Positions 6,949 to 7,636 of a stretch of 7,636 bases of DNA are shown one piece after another (positions within the stretch are counted from its first letter, which is position 1; each line of letters starts with the position of its first letter). Below the pieces are notes generated by a model. That model was not told where the DNA came from and ran no database searches. It saw only the letters and a list, made by a program, of their open reading frames with translations. The translations under genes and the position numbers were made by a program. This DNA comes from Desulfobacterales bacterium. GTDB taxonomy: Bacteria; Desulfobacterota; Desulfobacteria; Desulfobacterales; JAFDCJ01. Location: the NCBI GenBank assembly GCA_029939875.1, contig JAOZSC010000111.1:1-7636 (forward strand), written 5' to 3'.

Positions 6949-7048
6949 GGGTGGATATGCAGATCAAAAACTGCCCCTTGCTTATCCGTGCTTCTATAGC
7001 CTGATTCGATCTGCCGGGTAAAGGTTTTTTTGGAATTGTAGTGCCGGG

Positions 7049-7636
7049 GTGCTTACCGTTTTTTTGTGCGTTATTTTCGGCTCAAATGCCGTGGCCGTCA
7101 AGATTGCCTTTTCCGGGCTGGGCGTTTTCACCACGGCATCCATCCGTTTTGCCATCGCCGCCGCCGCCATTTTTTCCTGGGCACGCCTGACCGGCAGGAC
7201 CATCGCCCTGAAAAAAGGACAGCTGCATCAGGTCATTATTTTTTCCACCCTTTTTACCATTCAATTATCATTTTTTTATCTGGGCTTAAGCAAATCAAAC
7301 GCTTCGCGCGGCACCCTGCTGGCCAATCTGGTGCCCTTTTTTTTCCTGGAGGCCCTGCTGTGGGACCCGGTCATGGTGACGCGCCTGGATGTGCCGGTGA
7401 TCGGCTCGCTGCTTTACCAGAGCCTGGTTTCGGCCTCCTTCGGGTTTGTGGCCTGGAACACCCTGCTGCAAAAATACGGGGCCGTGTCATTGCATGCCTT
7501 TATCTTCATCATGCCCATTGCCGGCGTCGCCCTGGGAGGGCTGGTGCTGGGCGAGCCCATTACGCTTAAAATTTTGCTGGCCCTGGTTTTGATCGTAACC
7601 GGGATTCTGGTGGTGCACGGCAAACCCAGAAAAGAC
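7049..7636 (+). CDS. EamA/DMT-family transporter, apparently lacking its central part; runs off right edge
   Basis: An open frame of 196 codons runs to the last base without a stop. It reads as a drug/metabolite transporter of the EamA type. The N-terminal part has GSNAVAVKI (11-19), a second helix about 30-44, a third about 62-80, and SRGTLLANLVPFF (86-98), all typical of the first EamA repeat. After Leu100 the sequence moves straight to the late part of the second repeat: EALLWDP (101-107), a helix about 116-138 with LLYQSLVSASFGFVAW, then AFIFIMPIAGVALGGLVLGEP (150-170, a conserved block) and a last helix 174-190. Usual members have about 300 residues and ten helices, so roughly 100 residues (about TM5-TM7) are absent, in frame. 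GTG 7049 is the first usable start after an in-frame TAA at 7019; its ribosome site is poor, and a few N-terminal residues of the usual first helix may be missing. It may be a decaying gene or a working short form. Confidence 0.72.
   Translation, partial: MLTVFLCVIFGSNAVAVKIAFSGLGVFTTASIRFAIAAAAIFSWARLTGRTIALKKGQLHQVIIFSTLFTIQLSFFYLGLSKSNASRGTLLANLVPFFFLEALLWDPVMVTRLDVPVIGSLLYQSLVSASFGFVAWNTLLQKYGAVSLHAFIFIMPIAGVALGGLVLGEPITLKILLALVLIVTGILVVHGKPRKD

Noticed and set aside
7031..7046. Sigma54-like sequence CGGCAC-N5-TTCCA on the minus strand
   Set aside because: The -12 element has CC instead of the near-invariant GC, and the site sits about 85 bp from the iron-sulfur gene start, so support is too thin.
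6949..7048. Promoters for the divergent iron-sulfur and DMT genes
   Set aside because: A TATAGA box is visible on the minus strand but no matching -35 box at 16-18 bp; no pair good enough to annotate in either direction.
7066..7569. 167-codon plus-strand frame at the right edge
   Set aside because: It is in a different frame from the DMT transporter, rich in Arg/His/Gly without a known motif; the other frame gives conserved EamA blocks.
1..7636. CRISPR arrays, tRNA/rRNA genes, insertion sequences, toxin-antitoxin or defence genes
   Set aside because: Looked for on both strands; no regularly spaced repeats, cloverleaf sequence, transposase motif or terminal inverted repeats seen.

Overview
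The window looks like a piece of chromosome from an anaerobic, probably sulfate-reducing bacterium of the Desulfobacterota (former Deltaproteobacteria). This is inferred from moderate-to-high G+C coding sequence and from a winged-helix/CNCC/ferredoxin protein of a type I associate with those organisms. No rRNA, tRNA, CRISPR array, insertion sequence or phage gene is visible.

Most of the window is one minus-strand operon, read from right to left. It holds a periplasmic solute-binding protein (5664-4135), a DppC-type permease (4030-3128), a double ATPase that fuses the DppD and DppF halves (3114-1048), a DppB-type permease (1046-102), and the first 24 codons of an enoyl-CoA hydratase/isomerase (crotonase) that leaves the window at base 1. 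The four transporter genes form a complete peptide/nickel-family (PepT) ABC importer, but in the order A-C-DF-B rather than the usual A-B-C-D-F. Gaps after the binding-protein gene are 1 to 28 nt. The only larger one (104 nt, 4031-4134) holds two small hairpins. The downstream crotonase suggests that the imported compound may be catabolised through acyl-CoA chemistry; this is inference.

The 183-nt region upstream of the binding-protein start (5665-5847) carries a good sigma70-like promoter, a perfect 12-bp palindrome, a G/C stem-loop, a weak terminator candidate for the upstream gene and five copies of GCCTG/CAGGC. Further upstream, on the same strand, lies a winged-helix iron-sulfur protein (6948-5848).

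At the right edge a divergent plus-strand gene (from 7049) encodes an EamA/DMT-family transporter. It runs off the window and appears to lack about 100 central residues, roughly TM5 to TM7, while staying in frame. It is either a degenerate gene or an unusual shortened transporter. I do not see a clearly new multi-gene system. The points most worth a second look are the shortened DMT protein, the fused ATPase with two predicted iron-sulfur sites, the redox protein, and the repeat-rich control region.
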